From Manganibacter manganicus (GTDB lineage Bacteria; Pseudomonadota; Alphaproteobacteria; Rhizobiales; Rhizobiaceae): a DNA stretch of 64,000 nucleotides. Positions 63,100-64,000 of the stretch are shown here, piece by piece. How positions within the stretch are numbered: the stretch's first letter is position 1; every line of letters begins with the position of its first letter. The translations under genes were made by a program, and so were the position numbers. A model generated the notes under the pieces. It made no database searches and had not been told where the DNA came from. It saw only the letters and a program-made list of their open reading frames with translations. The stretch is taken from contig NZ_MDET01000007.1 of the NCBI RefSeq assembly GCF_002075885.1, positions 216 through 64,215 of the forward strand. Direction: 5' to 3'.

Positions 63100-63717
63100 T
63101 TATGGCATGGTCACGCGCCTCAGCGTCAGATTGATGCGCCCGCCCTTTTTCAGCAGCGTTGAGGTGTCCGGATAGATGCGATCGACGCCATGATAGGCGA
63201 GGCGCCCGGCGCAGCCCAGCACGATCACGTCGCCGCTTGTCAGGCGCAATGAAACCGTCTTGCCCTTGCGCTCGGGCGTTCCGACGCGAAACAGACAGTC
63301 GTCGCCGAGCGAGATCGAGACAACGGGTGCGGCGAATTCCTTCTCGTCACGGTCCTGATGCAGGCCCATTTTCGCGATATCCGTATAGAAATTGACCAGA
63401 CATGCCTGCGGCGGATGTGCGTAATCCGCCACATCCGCCAGAGCTCCAGCAGCGCATCCGGAATGGGGGGCCCACGGTGCACCCGTTATGGGGTGGGTCG
63501 GCTGGTAGCGATAGCCGTTTTCCTTGTCCGTCACCCAGCCAAGGCTGCCGCAATTGGTCATGCGCACGCTCATCGGTTTGCCGCTGCGCGGCATGGTCGG
63601 CACATAAAGCGGTGCAGCCTCGACCACGGCTCGGATGATCTCGACCAGTGCTGCCTGCGCATGCGCGTCGAGATAATCGGGGAGATGGCGTACGCCTTCG
63701 GGCAAAGTCTCTGTCAT
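63100..63717 (-). CDS. alkB: alpha-ketoglutarate-dependent dioxygenase AlkB
   Basis: Oxidative repair of alkylated DNA or RNA bases. The iron site is HQDRDE (His and Asp) in FYTDIAKMGLHQDRDEKEF and the distal His in RLAYHGVDRI; 2-oxoglutarate is bound by the Arg residues of GGRINLTLRRV. NCGSLGWVTDKENGYRYQP is the nucleotide-recognition lid. 205 residues, convergent with coaA (6-base gap). Confidence 0.94.
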   Translation of the reverse strand: MTETLPEGVRHLPDYLDAHAQAALVEIIRAVVEAAPLYVPTMPRSGKPMSVRMTNCGSLGWVTDKENGYRYQPTHPITGAPWAPHSGCAAGALADVADYAHPPQACLVNFYTDIAKMGLHQDRDEKEFAAPVVSISLGDDCLFRVGTPERKGKTVSLRLTSGDVIVLGCAGRLAYHGVDRIYPDTSTLLKKGGRINLTLRRVTMP

Positions 63718-63789
63718 GGCCGTGTCCTGTCCGACAGGTACAATGCATGAGCGAAGAACTGCGACGACCCGAAAGCCACCTCTACCGGT

Positions 63790-64000
63790 TTATGCGCCAC
63801 GCACCTGATAATCCTTCACCGCCGAAAAGCGGATCGCTTTCCAGCGCTCGGCCTCGTAGTTCAGCGAGAATTCGTGCTGAGCCAGAAACACCGGGTCGTC
63901 GTCGAGATCGCGGGCGATATCGCCGCGATGCACCTCGACGAAACGTGAAAGGTCCGCTTTGTCGTCGGCATCGATCCAGCGGCAGACGGAAAAGCGGGCA
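63790..64000 (-). CDS. prfC: peptide chain release factor 3, C-terminal part (cut by window end)
   Basis: About 70 codons of an open frame with stop at 63790-63792: RFSVCRWIDADDKADLSRFV, DIARDLDDDPVFLAQHEFSL, NYEAERWKAIRFSAVKDYQV. This resembles the end of RF3, a translation GTPase that recycles RF1 and RF2 (the AERW...I.F end). Only the C-terminus is visible, so the assignment rests on those blocks. Confidence 0.7.
   Translation of the reverse strand, partial: ARFSVCRWIDADDKADLSRFVEVHRGDIARDLDDDPVFLAQHEFSLNYEAERWKAIRFSAVKDYQVRGA

Overview
The window is a chromosomal segment of an alphaproteobacterium of the order Rhizobiales (Hyphomicrobiales), probably close to Phyllobacteriaceae such as Mesorhizobium or Nitratireductor. 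This is inferred from gene content and order: a class II aroA divergent from a TIGR02300 gene, hslV and hslU next to a his operon with DUF2628 inserted, gshB followed by yifB, an Irr-type iron control element, and uniformly high GC. No species can be fixed from the sequence alone.

Layout. 1-2521: aroA, a TIGR02300 acidic protein and tRNA-Ala(GGC). 2522-22857: a 20.3-kb island integrated at the 3' end of that tRNA. It has a 14-bp att core at both ends and a P4-type tyrosine recombinase at the right end. Its left part holds cargo: an XRE regulator divergent from a four-gene operon across two palindromic operators, a secreted trypsin-like protease with two PAN/apple domains, small secreted proteins, a RidA protein and a cold-shock protein. 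Its right part is phage-like: virion lysozyme and ejection-type proteins, a P63C protein, an adenine methyltransferase, a replication-type protein with iteron-like repeats, and an excisionase-like HTH protein. No capsid, portal or terminase gene was recognised. 22858-34596: ordinary chromosome with cardiolipin synthase, an EEP phosphohydrolase, a DUF899 cluster, an orphan tyrosine recombinase, an FAD oxidoreductase, an RNB nuclease and yifB.

34712-38475 is the most striking structure. It is a complete 3.76-kb IS1595-family transposon with 23-bp perfect terminal inverted repeats and an 8-bp target duplication (CGATCAAA). It carries passenger genes (a DUF5343 protein and several very small proteins) and is itself interrupted by an IS5-family element that landed in the stop codon of the DUF5343 gene. 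The transposase promoter starts inside the terminal repeat. A hairpin over the transposase ribosome-binding site should form only in read-through transcripts. The transposon separates gshB from yifB.

38588-52646: gshB, a GGDEF/EAL phosphodiesterase, a De Ley-Doudoroff-type galactose/galactonate operon (SDR dehydrogenase, dgoK, dgoA), gabT, a ferredoxin-reductase-like flavoprotein, then an iron operon behind a perfect ICE motif: imelysin, bfd, bfr, di-heme protein, second imelysin, DUF1513. 52654-64000: a small membrane protein, DUF1402, hslU, DUF2585, a GNAT enzyme and hslV on the minus strand; divergent from them the operon hisB, DUF2628, hisH, DUF1330, hisA, arginase-like, hisF, hisE, coaA; finally alkB and the 3' end of prfC. 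A 15-codon relic of a second hisF lies just upstream of hisF and differs from it only at synonymous positions.
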